Shown here: positions 46,454 to 58,183 of the stretch, piece after piece
How positions within the stretch are numbered: position 1 is the first letter of the stretch
Layout: each line of letters begins with the position of its first letter
Assembly: GCF_032452875.1 (NCBI RefSeq)
Contig: NC_083871.1
Location: forward strand, 2,827,692 to 2,891,691
DNA from: Bos javanicus
Taxonomy: Eukaryota > Chordata > Mammalia > Artiodactyla > Bovidae
Reading direction: 5' to 3'
Length of the DNA: 64,000 nucleotides
Notes under the pieces: generated by a model
The model's database searches: none
The model's input: only the letters and a program-made list of their open reading frames with translations
What the model was told of the DNA's origin: nothing
Program-made: the position numbers and the translations under genes

Positions 46454-48055
46454 TAATTTAAAATTATATTGTTAAACAAATAATTTGAAACACTCAAACA
46501 TCGGATTATTTATTGTGTGTTGACATGTACAGGTGTTAGAAAAGGGGAAAGAGATGACTTAACTACAGGGAAGTATTTCCAAATACTGAGTGAATTCATT
46601 TTATTATAATGGGGCACTAATTTTTGTGTCATCTTTATTCCAGCAGTGGTCAGTTCTCAGGTAGCAATGGCTTTGGCCAGCTGGGAAGATTTCATAACAA
46701 TTTGTTTAACATTTAAAAACAGGTAATCTCTTGTTTCAACACTTAGAACTTGGATTATATTCAGAATTCCTTTTTACTAGCAAGATATATCCATCTATTC
46801 ACTTAAACAGAGGCATGTGTCTGAACAGCTGCTGGTTTCAAAGTCATTTCCTGCACTTATTTATAAACACTCTGAACACATTTCCCAGTGCTACCATGGC
46901 ATTGCTATAAAACTAAAAATAAGAAGGGGAAATATTTCCCAGATGCTGCAGACTCTTAGAGCAGAGCTGCTGTAGAGAGCAGGCACATCATTCCAGTACT
47001 ATGAGCACAGTTTTCAGTGATTCTTGTGAAGTATCTTATCCATCTGAAGATTAATTGAAATAAAACAATACAGAAAATCTGTCATGAAGATTGTCACAAA
47101 TCAAAATGTGAGTTATTGTTTTTGTTTTTTATTTTGAAAGAAACAGAAAACCTAGCTAGTAATTCAATGATCTAAATAATTAACATTTCTTCAAGCTTCA
47201 TTTTATCTTTGTGCAGTAACTTTATTTCAAGCACAAATGTTCATGAAACTCATATTTTCAAAGCTGAAATTTTATACTATGCTTTAGTTCATAGAAATGG
47301 TTTGACTTACAACCACAAAGAACTAATTTAGCACAATCTAAAATTTTTATATTGTACTTAAATGATAGCTATACAATACATAAAACACATCCTTCTGTTC
47401 AACTGAATACTGAGGATATTGCAGTGAAAATATAATCAATAAGCATTCATTTATGACCTCATGTGCATATCCACATGGAAAGCACATGGAAAGCACGTGG
47501 AAAAGGAAAAATTGTTCTTTTATATATTATAGATTGATGTATGATTGCATATCCCCATTCCAAAATGTGAGCCAGATTATAATAAGCTCAAAAACAAATA
47601 CTCAAAAATAATAAAATTAAATTTATACACACAGAAACATGTTTTAAAATCTCCAAAATGCATGTGTTGCGTTTGGAAGAAAATTTGGCTATGAATTTTA
47701 TTTAATCAGAAGAAAAGGAAAATTATTTATGTGATTGTCCCTGTTGGAAGAAGTGGGCTTATCAGGTCATCAGGAAAGGCAAACCTTGCTTCAATGTCAA
47801 TTTACAAAAATAATGTATAGAATAGTAAATATTTCTTTAATGCTATCTGCATGTAAGACACAACTATGCTACTTATTTGAACATTTTTATTAGTGACTAA
47901 ACAACTGCTGAGACAATATGAAAAATTCAACCCATTGCTAGAATTAAGATGAATTATTACAATGTGTCATGGTTTGTTAGCCATGAACATATGTGATCAA
48001 TCTGAGCAATATTAGGCCTTTTAAAAAAGATGGCGTTTTTTGAAATTGTGCAAAA
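46454..48055. other. Unassigned AT-rich sequence
   Basis: The longest stretch in the window without a clear repeat. No ORF over 60 codons, no CpG-rich segment and no obvious splice-bounded exon. It may be unique or very ancient repeat DNA. Confidence 0.4.
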
Positions 48056-48250
48056 TGCTGCCTTAGATGGTAAGGAATCTGCCTGCAATGCAGGAGACCT
48101 GGGTTCTATCCCCATGTCAGAAAGATCCTTTGGAGAAAGGAATGGCTATCCATTCCAGAAATCTTGCCTGGTAAATTCCATGGACAGAGACGGGCTACAG
48201 TCCATGGGGTCACAAAAGTCAGACACAGCTGAGCAAATTTCACTTTCAAA
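48056..48250 (+). mobile_element. Bov-tA SINE, head truncated
   Basis: It starts at 'gctgccttagatggtaagg' and continues with 'aatgcaggagacctgggttc' to 'gcaaatttcactttca'. Confidence 0.92.
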
Positions 48251-48674
48251 ATCTAGGTAGCTAATGAGAAAGCAGTTATTCTTTTCAGTTAATGAAACTG
48301 CTATGAAATTATTTTCACAATGCTGTTTTCATTTCTTAAACTTTGTGAAAATTCCACCAAGATATTTAGTATTAATATATCACTTACCCTGAAGAGTTTT
48401 ATTTAATAAGGTAAATTTTTCATTGTATGGGCTTCACTCATGCCTGTTGTTTCTCTAAAATTTTTGCTTTTAGTTTTAAAAATTGCCATTTTAAAAAGAT
48501 CCTCAAGTTTTACACACAATGAGCGCTAACAGATGTGGAGTATTATTCCTGCCAGAAACTATGCTAAAAGCTTTATGCATTTACATCATGTAATTCACAA
48601 AAGAATCTTATTAATCTTGGCTTTAAAAAAGTAAAAAGAAAACTAAAGTATATGTATAATTAGTAACTATCCCT
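48251..48674. other. Unassigned AT-rich sequence
   Basis: Nothing recognisable. No ORF. Confidence 0.35.
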
Positions 48675-48888
48675 GAGCTTCCCTAGTGTTCAGATGGTAA
48701 AGAATATGTTTGCAATGCATGAAACCAGGGTTCAATCCCTAGGTCAGAGAAGATTCCCTGGAGAAGGGCATGGCTACCCACTTTAGTATTCTTGTCTGGA
48801 GAATCCTCTGGACAGATGAGACCAGTAGGCTACAGTCTATGGGGGGTGACAAACAGCTGAACATGACTGCGTGACTAAACACACACAC
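48675..48888 (+). mobile_element. Bov-tA SINE, diverged
   Basis: Head 'gagcttccctagtgttcag', B-box-like 'gggttcaatccctagg', tail 'gcgtgactaaacacac'. Confidence 0.92.
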
Positions 48889-49016
48889 TGGTTGCATAGT
48901 TCAATTATATCAGAGTGCTATAACATAAACTCAGACCTATTTGTTTCAAAAGCTTATATTCTTAACCATTACAGAATATTACAATGTTATTCATTTTTAG
49001 AGTTTACTTTGTAGTG

Positions 49017-49201
49017 TGGTGGCTCAGACAGTGAGACCTGGGTTAGATCCCTGAGTAGAGAAGATCCCTTGGATAAGTGAACAGCTGTCCACTCCAGTGT
49101 TCTTGCCTGGAGAAATCCACAGACAGAGAAACCTGGAAAACTACAGCCCATGGGGTCTCAAAAAGTCGGACATGACTGAGTGACTAACACTTTCACTTTT
49201 G
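49017..49201 (+). mobile_element. Bov-tA SINE with a deletion in the head
   Basis: Sequence jumps from 'ggctcagacagtg' to 'agacctgggttagatcc', losing the anticodon-arm part of the tRNA-like head. The tail is complete ('gagtgactaacactttcac'). Confidence 0.9.
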
Positions 49202-49740
49202 CCTGAAGTGTGTACAAAGAAAATTACTATTTCCTAAGTAAATTTGCAAAAATTGAGAAAGGTTTCAAAAGCAAATAACTGATGGACTTTCTTAATAAGA
49301 AAAATTTGTAGAGTGCTTTAACTGAAAATATCAAATTAGCCAAGCAAGAGAATTGAGTCATCCAACTTATGTCTTTCACCATAATAACGTTATTGATGGA
49401 TTTATTAGCCATTTTTTACAGTAGAGAAAGCAAATTCCTTACTAAGCATAAAATATCATGACAAATTTGTTAATGAATCAGTTCTCCTTTCTTTGATCCC
49501 AGAGAAATGCTACAAGCACAAAATATTATTCTTGGGGGTTGGGAGGGATTATTACTTTTTTTTTTTTTTCCTAGCTGTAATGTCCTAAATAGCAGGAATG
49601 TGTCCTGAATCCTCAGGATGTTCTCGATGTCTTATGTAGAGTGGATTCTCAGTGTGTGTTTGCTAGTTGAATCCATAAATTAAGTAGTCAATGAGCTGCT
49701 GTTTCACTATAACAAAATGGTCTATTCCATTGTGGTAGAG
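49202..49740. other. Unassigned AT-rich sequence
   Basis: Contains a T-run at 49555-49569. The 61-codon minus ORF at 49227-49412 has no recognisable feature. Confidence 0.35.
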
Positions 49741-49986
49741 AGCTCTGCTGCTGTCACTTCAGTCGTCTCCTACTCTGTGCGATCCCATAGATGGCAGCCC
49801 ACCAAGCTTCCCTGGTCCCTGGGATTCTCCAGGCAACAACATTGGAGTGGGTTGCCATTTCCTTCTCCAATGCATGAAAGTGAAAAGTGAAAGTGAAATC
49901 CTTCCATGTCTGACTTTTAGCGACCCCATGGACTGCAGCCTACCAGGCTCCTCCATCCATGGGATTTTCCAGGCAAGAGTACTAGG
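49741..49986 (-). mobile_element. BOV-A2 SINE
   Basis: Reverse complement, with (CTG)n start and both half-units ('gcatgaaagtgaaaagtgaa' between them). Confidence 0.95.
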
Positions 49987-50864
49987 GGTTCACTAAATCC
50001 TTATTCCTTCTCTCCTGTCTGTCTGTACAGTTAGACCACATTTCCCAGACTCAGTGTGCTAAGCCATCTTCCCATTAACCAAGAATCCTACAAAAGTTAA
50101 AATAAAGTTTTATCTCTTTCTGTTTATATATTCCAAACAGTAGCTTTGTGTATCTCTCAATCTCCTTTTCACCCTGTGTCTTTATTTCTGTTCATAATGA
50201 TACAAGATGATGTAATTATCAATAATTTTTCTTCCACAGAATTTTCAAGTGTTGTTGTATCTTGCCCTTTTCCATATAAGCTCAAGGTTGGTCAACTAAG
50301 CCAAATGAACACACAGTAAGCTACTTTAGTTTTCTATGTTCCATAGTTTTATATATAACAGAAATGCAAAATATATTCAAATTGTTAGAAAAATAATCTC
50401 ACTTTATAGATAATAAGTAAACAATTTCTAGCAAATGAACTACTGGTTGGAAGGCAATATGTATAATGAAATAAAACATGATGGTTTAAGTTAGTTTTAA
50501 TCATGCTTAAATCATTCTTTGATATGGTGTTTAATAAGTAACAAAGCATAAGATTAAACATAAAGCCTCACATAGAAACAAAATGCTATCCATATATATT
50601 TGGAGACATTCCTGTATTTGATGACATGCATTGAAGATTTATTATGCCTTGAAATTGAGGGGCTTTTCTATACCTTGCCAACACATTTTTTTCTCATATA
50701 AATTATTAACTCCATAATAAACTCTGTTGAGGCTCTGAAACACAAATATTAGTGAACTCTAATATCCAGCCTGAATAACAGCACTGAAAAGCACTTTTGA
50801 AGAATTTCTTGAGAGGACAACCCTGTATTAAATGTAATGTGAGATAGCAAGAATTAGGCATTGC
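49987..50864. other. Unassigned sequence
   Basis: AT-rich. No ORF and no repeat I can name. Confidence 0.35.
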
Positions 50865-51384
50865 TTTTTAGTTTTTAAATAAAATTTTATTTTGAAATAG
50901 TTTAAACACAGAAGTTTGCAAAAGTAGCAGGAGAATTGCATATACCAACACTCTGCATCTTCTATTACTAGCATTGGGCACAACAGATGAAACAATTTGG
51001 CATATTATTAGGCCAAGGTCATACTTTATTTGACCTTTCTTTGTTTTTACACAGTGTCCTTTGATGTTCTGATATTCTATCCATGTTACCACTTACATTT
51101 AGCCATTATGTCTCCTGAGATGACTCTTGGCTTAAACACTATTTCAGAATTTTTCTTATTCTTGATGACTTTGAATATTTTGAGCAATACTCCTTAGGCA
51201 TTTTGCAAAATGATCATCAATTAGAATTTGTCTATGATTTTTTCTTGTAATTAAATTGTGGTTGCAAATTCTTAGGAGGAGGACTATAGACTGAAAGTGT
51301 TGCTTTCTTCACATGACATCACTGGTATTTACATACCCATCAGTGTGACTAATCATAGCTGGTTATCAAGCTGAGGTACTGATT

Positions 51385-51645
51385 ATTATATTCTTTTTTA
51401 AAATTTATATTGAAATATAGTTATTAATAATATTGTGTTAGCTTCAGCATTATAGAAAGTGATTGCTATACATATCCAAATATTCATTATTTTTCAAATT
51501 ATTTTCCTGTTTAGGTTATTGCAGAGTATTGAGCAGAATTTCCTGTTCAGTACAGTAGGTCCTTGTTGGTTATCCCTTTTAAATATAGCAGTGTGTACAT
51601 GTCAATCCCAAACTCCCAATATGTCCCCCATTGTTAAGTTTTGGT
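51385..51645 (-). mobile_element. L1 3' UTR fragment nested in an older L1
   Basis: Landmarks 'cagtacagtaggtccttgttgg' and 'ccaaactcccaatatg' are typical of artiodactyl/Laurasiatherian L1 3' ends read antisense. The older L1 resumes at about 51646. Confidence 0.6.
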
Positions 51646-52000
51646 ACCTTGAGGTTAATTCAACATTCCCTTTCCCTACTGTACTCTTTGGACAGAAGTC
51701 ACAGCTCACATTTAAGTGGTGGGAAACAGACATTACCTCTTGAATGAAGATAATCTATATAAACTCTTTGAGATTTTTCTGCATGGGAGATTTGTCTATC
51801 CTCTCACATGAATTTAATGAGTAGTTCAAGAATTCATTTATATTTGTATGGACTTAAGGATATGTATTTTTTCCTTTGGATTATAATTCAATGCTATGTT
51901 AACTTATTTTCTTGCTCAAATTGTTTCCAGCTTTGGCCATGAGGTGGCCTTTCAAGTGACTCCTTTTGTCTCTGATGCACCTCATCACTGCTTTTGCATG

Positions 52001-52209
52001 TTGTTGTTTAGTTACGAGGTTGTATCTGACTCTTTGAACTCCATGTACTATAGCCTACCAGGATCCTCTGTCCATGGGATTTCCCAGGCAAGAACACTGG
52101 AGTGGGTTGCCGTTTCCTTCTCCAGTGAATATTCCTGACCCAGGAATTGAACCCATGTCTTCTGCATTGGCAGGTGGATTCTTTTACTGCTGAACCACCA
52201 GGGAAACTG
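52001..52209 (-). mobile_element. Bov-tA SINE
   Basis: Reverse-complement Bov-tA ('gtatctgactctttg' to 'gaaccaccagggaaactg'). It carries 'gggatttcccagg' where most copies have 'gggattttccagg', a variant shared with the fragment at 53636-53670. Confidence 0.94.
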
Positions 52210-52838
52210 TTTTTGGGTGAGGACTTGTTTCAGTTTTGGTATCACAAGATGATCCAGACTCACTTTGGGCATTTCTTGCCACAACACTGTAATAAACTGA
52301 CCTCACCATAATATAACAATATCACTATCATAACACTATAATAAAGTATTCTCCTTGGAGAAACCAGGGAGACAGAAGTCTGCTTCCTTGCATTGGAAAC
52401 TGATGCAAGTAAAAAGTATCTGGGTGCAGGATTTGTTTTTTGCTATTGGAAATTCTTGCTTCAGTGAGATTACTTCATAATGAAGATAGATTGTTTTGTC
52501 CCAGTCTGCATTCCATCTTGCTATCCCTGACCTCCTCATTATTTTAAAAATTTACATACATAATGATTTACACTTTGTTCTTTAAAGTTCTATGATATTG
52601 GAAATTCACAATGTCATGTATTCCTATTACACAAGCAGGCATCATTTTATTGCACTTTGTAGACACTGATAGCCCACAGTGGCCTATAAATGCTCAAGTG
52701 AAAGGAAGGGCTGCACATCTCTCACTTTAAACCAAAAGCTAGAAATGATTAAGCTTAGTGAGGAGGGCATGTCAAAAACCAAGACAGACTAAACCTAGGC
52801 CTCTTGTGCTGAAGTTAGCCAAACTGTGAAAACAAAGG

Positions 52839-52876
<38 letters not shown>
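52839..52876. repeat. A-run followed by (TA)n
   Basis: Sixteen A then about eleven TA units, replacing part of the Tigger transposase N-terminal coding sequence. Confidence 0.97.
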
Positions 52877-52882
<6 letters not shown>

Positions 52883-53543
52883 GTGCTACTCCAGTAAACA
52901 CACAAGTGATAACAAATTTAGACACCTTTGTCTACATGACAAGGGTAAATGTTAGCAGTACAGATAGAAGATCAAACTAATTACATTTTCTTAAGTTAAA
53001 ACCTAATGCAAAGTCTCCAACTCTATTCATTTCTATGGGGGCTGAAAGAGGGGTGGAAGCTACAGAAGTAAAGTTTTTAAGATAGCAAGATTGATTCATG
53101 AGATTAGAAATTGCCTCCATAATATAAAAGTACAAGGTGAAGGAATAAGTGCCGAGGTAGAAACTGCAAGAGATTATCAAGGTGTAGCTAAGACAATTCA
53201 TGAAGGTGACCACATTAAGCTATATATTCTGTTTTCAGTAGAAAATGCCCTCTACTGGAATATATCATCTAGGACTTTCATAGCTAGAGAGGAGAAGACA
53301 ATGTCTGGCTTTAAAGTCACAAAGGACAGGCTTACTCTCTTCTTAGGGGCTAATGCACCTGGTGGCTTGAAGTTGAAGCCAAAACTAGCTTATCATTATG
53401 AAAATCCCATGACCTTTAAGAATGAGGCTAACTTTCTGCCTGTGCTCTTTAAATAGAACAACAAAATCCTGGTGACAACATATCTGTTTACAACTTGGTT
53501 TACTGAAAAATTTAAGCCTACTCTTGAAACCTACTTCACACAG

Positions 53544-53571
<28 letters not shown>
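53544..53571. repeat. (CA)n microsatellite
   Basis: About 14 CA units inside the transposase pseudogene. Confidence 0.97.
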
Positions 53572-53574
<3 letters not shown>

Positions 53575-53635
53575 ATTCTCTCAAAATATTACCGTTCATT
53601 GACAATGCACCTGGTCACCCAAGAACTCTGATGAT

Positions 53636-53670
53636 GTCCATGAGATTTCCCAGGGAAGAATACTGGAGTG
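53636..53670 (-). repeat. 35-bp Bov-tA core fragment inside the Tigger transposase
   Basis: The Tigger sequence is interrupted between 'aagaactctgatg' and 'gagattaat' by a short stretch identical at 32 of 35 positions to 52070-52104 in the neighbouring minus-strand Bov-tA. It has no SINE ends, tail or clear target duplication. Confidence 0.75.
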
Positions 53671-55346
53671 ATACAGTGAGATTAATATTTTTTCCATGTC
53701 TGCAAGCACAGTATCCATTCTGTAGCCTAAAGCCTATAAATTAAAGAGTAACTTCAACTTTCAAATCTTATTACTAAAGAACTACCTTTTGTAAAGTTAC
53801 AGCTGCTACAGATAGTGATTCCTCTGTTGGTTTTGGACAAATCCCATCGAAAACCTCCTGGAAGGAGTTACCATTCTATATGCCATGAAGAACATTTGTG
53901 ATTCACAGGAAGAAGTCAAAATAACAACATTAACAGGAATTTGATAAAATTGGTTCCAACATTTGTGTATGACTCTGAGGGGTTCAAGACAACTGAAGGA
54001 AGTAACTGTAGATGTGGTGAAAATAGCAAGAGAACTGATGTGAGAAATAGAGTCTGAAGATGTGACAGTTACTTCAAGCTCATGATGAAATTTGAACAAA
54101 TGAAGAGATTCTTCTTATGTACGAGTAGAGAAGTGGTTTCTTAAGATAGAATCTGCTCCTGGTGAAGACACTGGGAAAACTTTTGAAATGACATGAAAAG
54201 ATATAGAATATTCCATAAACTTAGCTTTTAAAACAGTGTCAGGGTCTGAGAGGATTGACTCCAATTTTGAAAGAAATTCTACTGTACGTAAAATGCTATC
54301 AAAGGGTATTTCATTTTACAGGGAAATAATTTGTGAAAGGTTCCTTTCGTCAGTGTGGCAAGCTTCATTGTTGTATTTAAGACACTGTAACAACCATCCT
54401 GATGTTCAGCAACCACCACCTTGATTAGTCAGCAGCCATCAACTCTGACATAGTACCCTCCACCACCAAAATGACTATGACTCATGAAGGCTCAGATGAT
54501 GGCTAACATTTTAAGTAGCAAAGTATCTTAAGGCATATACATTATTTTTAGACATAATGCTTTTGAACAATTAATAAACTAAAAAATAATATAACTTTTA
54601 TACTCACTAGGAAAAAAATATGTTACTTGCTTTATTGCAATATTCACTTTATTGTGGTGGTCTGAAACCCAACATGCAATATCTCCAAGATATGACTATA
54701 ATATAGAGTAATTAGACCACTCTAAAATTTTCTTCAGCTTCACATTTTCAACACTCTCTACCGCTGAATTATTTATTTCACTAACTTTACATTTCTAAAA
54801 TGTCATATAAATGTAGTGTGGATTCTTTACAAACCATTTTTTTTTCTTTTTAAACTGTGTTGATTTAAGATTCATCATAACTTTTCATTGCTGGATAGTG
54901 TATTCCTTTTTTCCCCTTTGAATGACTAGTACTCTCTTGTATAGAATTGCCATAGTTTATTTATTCATTCATTTATTAAAAGATAAATTGGTTGCCCCTA
55001 GTTTTGACAACTATGAACAAAACTACTATATTTGAGTGTGTGTTTTGTGTTTACATAAACATTCCAGTCAACTGGATAAATATCTAAGCAATGATGGCAA
55101 GTCAATATATAGCTTGAAAGAAACGTCCAAACTATTGCCCAAAGAGCATACCAGTTTTTACCCCATCAACAACAAAAGAGAGCGCCTGTGGCTCTGTACC
55201 TTTGCCTGCAACTCCTGTTGTTAATGTTTAAAAAGTTTAGCGATTCTCAAGGGTATATCATTGTTGTTTTGATTTGGGTCTCATTGGCAAATGATGTTGA
55301 GAAATTTTCAAATGTGTATTTGCCATCTTCTATATCTTTAGAAGTA

Positions 55347-56157
55347 AATATCTACTTCCGATTTGTTGACTAAGCCAAAGCCTTTAATTGTGTGGATCAC
55401 AACAAATGGTGGAAAATTCTTAAAGATATGGAAATACTAGACCAGCTTACCTGCCTCCTGAGAAATCTGTATGCAGGTCAAGAAGCAACAGTTAGAAATG
55501 GACATGGAACAACTGACAGGTTCCAAATTGGGAAAGGAGTACATCAAGGCTATATATTGTTACCCTATTTATTTAACTTATATACAGAGTACATCATGAG
55601 AAATGCTGGGCTGGATGAAGCACTAGCTGGAGTGAAGATTGCCAGGGGAAATATACAATAACCTCAGATATGCAGATGACACCAACCTTATGGCAGAAAG
55701 TGAAGAAATAAAAATCCTCTTGATGAAAGTGAAAGAGAGAGTGAAAAAGTTGGCTTAAAGCTCAACATTCAGAAAACTAACATCACGGCATCTGGTCCCA
55801 TCACTTCATGGCAAATAGACAGGGAAACAATGAAAACAGTGAGAGACTTTGTTTTTTGGGGCCTCCAAAATCACTGTAGATGATGACTGCAGCCATGGAA
55901 TTAAAAAATGCTTGATCCTTGGAAGAAAAGCTATGACCAACCTGCTGCTACTGCTGCTAAGTCGCTTCAGTCGTGTCCGACTCTGTGTGACCCCATAGAT
56001 GGAAGCCCACAAGGCTCCCCAATCCCTAGGATTATCCAGGCAAGAACACTGGAGTGGGTTGCCATTTCCTTGACCAACCTAGACAACATATTAAAAAGTA
56101 CACCGTGGGGTAGCAAAGAGTTGGACATGACTGAGCTATTGAACTGAACTGAACTGA
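55347..56157 (+). mobile_element. BovB LINE, truncated at both the 5' end and internally
   Basis: It begins in the RT domain ('atctacttccgatttgttga', stop in place of Tyr after FVD). The frame 55392-55661 (89 codons) covers DHNKWWKILKDME to GVKIARGNIQ. An extra A near 55655 shifts the frame just before the YADD box (55669-55680), which is itself intact. After the SINE at 55944 the BovB resumes for about 25 bases and then jumps to its 3' end with an (ACTGA)n tail (56141-56157). About 500 bp of C-terminal coding region is lost. Confidence 0.93.
55944..56070 (-). mobile_element. BOV-A2 half-unit SINE
   Basis: Reverse complement with (CTG)n start and 'gtcgcttcagtcgtgtccg'. A perfect 10-bp duplication TGACCAACCT (55934-55943 and 56071-56080), taken from the BovB sequence, flanks it. 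Confidence 0.96.
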
Positions 56158-56196
56158 TATATTTTTGGTGATTCATCTGTTCAGATCTTCTGCTCA

Positions 56197-56479
56197 ATTA
56201 AAAAATATATTATTTTTGACTGCTCTGGATCTTCATTGCTTTGCACACAGGTTTCTCTAGTTGCAGTTAGTGGGAACTGTTCTTCATTGTGGTATGCAGG
56301 GTTGTCAAAGTGTGTCTTTTCTTGATGGAGCATGGACTCTAGGCATGGGGGCTTCAGTGGCTGTGGTGCACAGGCTTAGTTTCTCTACAACATAGAAGAT
56401 CTTCCTGGACCAGGGATTGAACCCATGTCACCTGCATTGACAGGCAGATTCTTAACCACTGGACCACCAGGGAAGTCCC
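56197..56479 (-). mobile_element. CHR-2-type cetartiodactyl SINE
   Basis: The reverse complement ends 'cttaaccactggaccaccag' plus 'ggaagtccc', with a B-box-like 'gggattgaaccc' and internal 'gtttctctagttgcagt' and 'gcatggactctaggc' repeats typical of the CHR family. A 9-bp duplication TTCTGCTCA (56188-56196 and 56480-56488) flanks it. CHR SINEs are shared with whales and hippos, so it predates ruminants. Confidence 0.93.
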
Positions 56480-56609
56480 TTCTGCTCACTTTATAATTGA
56501 GTGCTTTATTTTCTTATTGTTGAATGTTAAATATTCTTTGTATATTTGGGGTACATGTAAATTGACAAAGGACTTTAACAGCTAAATTTATTTATTTATA
56601 AACTTTTAA

Positions 56610-57142
56610 TTTTGCTCCTTGGAAGAATAGCTATAACAAAATTAGACAGTGTATTAAATAGCAGAGACATTGCTTTGCCAACAAAGGTCTACATAGTCAG
56701 AGCTGTGGTTTCTCCAGTAGTCATGTTTGAGTGTGAGGGTTGGATTGTAATGAAGGCTGAGCACCAAAGAATTTTGGTGCTTTTGAACTGTGATGTTGGA
56801 TAAGACTCTCGACAGCCCCTTGGACTGCAAGGAGATGAAACCAATCAATCCTAAAGAAGATCAACCCTGAATATTCATTAGAAGGACTGATGCTGAAGCT
56901 AAAGCTCCAGTACTTTGGCCAATTGATGAGAAGAGCTGACTCACTAGAAAAGACCCTGATGCTGGGAAACATCAAGGGTTGAGGAAAAGGTGGTGACAGA
57001 GGATGAGATGATTGGATGGCATCACTGACTCAATGGACATGAGTTTGAACAAACTCAGGGTGATAGAGAAAGACAGGGAAACGTGGCATGCTGAATTCAT
57101 AGGGTTGCAAACAGGCACAGTTTAGTGAGTGAACAACAACAT
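56610..57142 (+). mobile_element. BovB 3' fragment (old type)
   Basis: It starts at 'ctccttggaagaatagct' and ends in GAACAACAACA. The diagnostic site 'gaatattcattagaagg' places it with the old copies. Frame fragments are short. Confidence 0.93.
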
Positions 57143-57300
57143 ATCCGAGTAACAGACAATTTTGAGGTAGCTTCAGCGGAGCAACGAAGGGACTTGATCA
57201 TATATGTACATGTATCAATTCTCCCCCAAACTGCCCTCCCATGCAGGTATTAAAAGTTAATGGGAGGACTAATTGAGAGAGTAGCATTGATGTATATACA

Positions 57301-57579
57301 CTGCTGCTGCTGCTAAGTCGCTTCAGTTGTGTCCGACTCTGTGCCACCCCATAGACGGCAGGCCTATCAGGCTCCCCCATCCATGGGATTCTCCAGGCAA
57401 GAACACTGGAGTGGGTTGTCATTTCCTTCTCCAATGCATGAAAGTGAAAAGTGAAAGTGAAGTCCCTCAGTCATGTCCAACTCTTCATGACCCCATGGAC
57501 TGCAGCCTACCAGGCTCCTTGACCCATGGGATTTTCCAGGGAAGGGTACTAGAGTGGGTTGGCATTGCTTTCTCTGGTG
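57301..57579 (-). mobile_element. BOV-A2 SINE
   Basis: Reverse complement with (CTG)n start and two half-units. TATACACT / TACACACT at the edges are the likely target repeat within the L1 3' UTR. Confidence 0.95.
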
Positions 57580-57663
57580 TACACACTACCAGGTGTAAAA
57601 TAAATACTAGTGGGAAGCTACTGCATAGCAGAGGGATCTCAGCTCACTGCTCTGTGATGACCT

Positions 57664-57885
57664 GCATGCCAAGTCAGTTCAATCATGTTGGACTCTTTGT
57701 GACCCCATGGACTGTAGCCCAACAGGCTCCTCTGTCTATGGAATTTTCTTGGCAAGAATAGTGGAGTGGGTTGCCATTTCCTCCTCCAAGGGATCTTTGC
57801 AACCCAGTGATTGAACCTGCATCTCTTATGTCTCCTGCATTGGCCTGCGTGTTCTTTACCACTAGTGCCACCTGGAAAGTCCCTA
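57664..57885 (-). mobile_element. Bov-tA SINE
   Basis: Reverse-complement Bov-tA. A perfect 9-bp duplication TGATGACCT (57655-57663 and 57886-57894) falls inside the L1 3' UTR. Confidence 0.95.
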
Positions 57886-58054
57886 TGATGACCTAAATGA
57901 GTGGAATGGAGAGACGAGAGGCAGGCTCAAGAGGGAGGGGATATATGTATATTTATGTGGCTGATTCACAATGTTATATAGCAGAAAGTAACATAATATT
58001 GTAAGGCTATTATACTCCAATAAAAAGTTAATTATTTTCAAGTTTGCTTAAATA

Positions 58055-58129
58055 ACTATATGATATATATAGTATTTATATATATATATATATACACTCA
58101 CTTATATGCACTATATATGATATATATAG

Positions 58130-58170
<41 letters not shown>

Positions 58171-58183
58171 TCACTTATATGCA
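58055..58183. repeat. Duplicated (TA)n unit at the BovB 5' junction
   Basis: Two tandem units (about 58055-58109 and 58110-58183), each running from 'actatat(at)gatatatata' through 'gtatttatata' and a TA tract to 'ctcacttatatgca'. The last ten bases are the start of the BovB that follows, so the duplication includes the BovB edge. TA tract lengths differ between the units. Confidence 0.88.

Larger units (their letters stand above)
53091..54424 (+). pseudogene. Tigger1 transposase pseudogene
   Basis: The frame 53091-53456 (121 codons) includes SSRTFIAREEKTMSGFKV and KDRLTLFLGANAPGGLKLKP, the first half of the DDE catalytic domain. DNAPGHP, containing the second catalytic Asp, is readable at about 53600-53620 in another frame, and the 54236-54424 frame holds GSERIDSNFERNSTVRKMLS near the C-terminus. 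The N-terminal CENP-B-like DNA-binding region (52740-53080) is disrupted by the A/TA run. Stops and a (CA)n expansion break the rest. The family cuts and pastes at TA dinucleotides. This copy is dead. Confidence 0.92.
52636..54698 (+). mobile_element. Tigger1-like DNA transposon (pogo/Tc1-mariner group)
   Basis: It begins CAGGC with 'ttttattgcactttgtaga' and ends with 'ctttattgtggtggtctgaa' and 'gcaatatctccaagatatg', the typical Tigger1 termini, although the inverted repeats are eroded. Transposase relics lie between. The length, about 2.06 kb, is slightly under the usual about 2.4 kb because of several small deletions. It inserted in an old L1. Tigger1 activity is ancient in mammals, so this is a fossil. 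Confidence 0.93.
50865..56608 (-). mobile_element. Third old L1 (L1ME/L1M type), host of the third nested stack
   Basis: Antisense L1 3' UTR sequence at 50865-51384, 51646-52000 and 52210-52450 (landmarks 'tttgatgttctgatattc', 'ttgctcaaattgtttccagc', 'attctccttggag'). Further antisense L1 follows at 54730-55345, 56158-56196 and 56489-56608. The pieces are collinear if the Tigger element, BovB and SINEs are removed. Treating them as one insertion is an inference. Confidence 0.6.
57143..58030 (+). mobile_element. L1 3' UTR in sense, split by two SINEs
   Basis: Segments 57180-57300, 57580-57654 and 57895-58030 join into the common artiodactyl L1 3' end ('gtgggaagctactgcatagc', 'ctctgtgatgacct', 'caatgttatatagcag', 'tatactccaataaaaa'). 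An A-rich end with AATAAA is present. There is no coding sequence. Confidence 0.8.
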
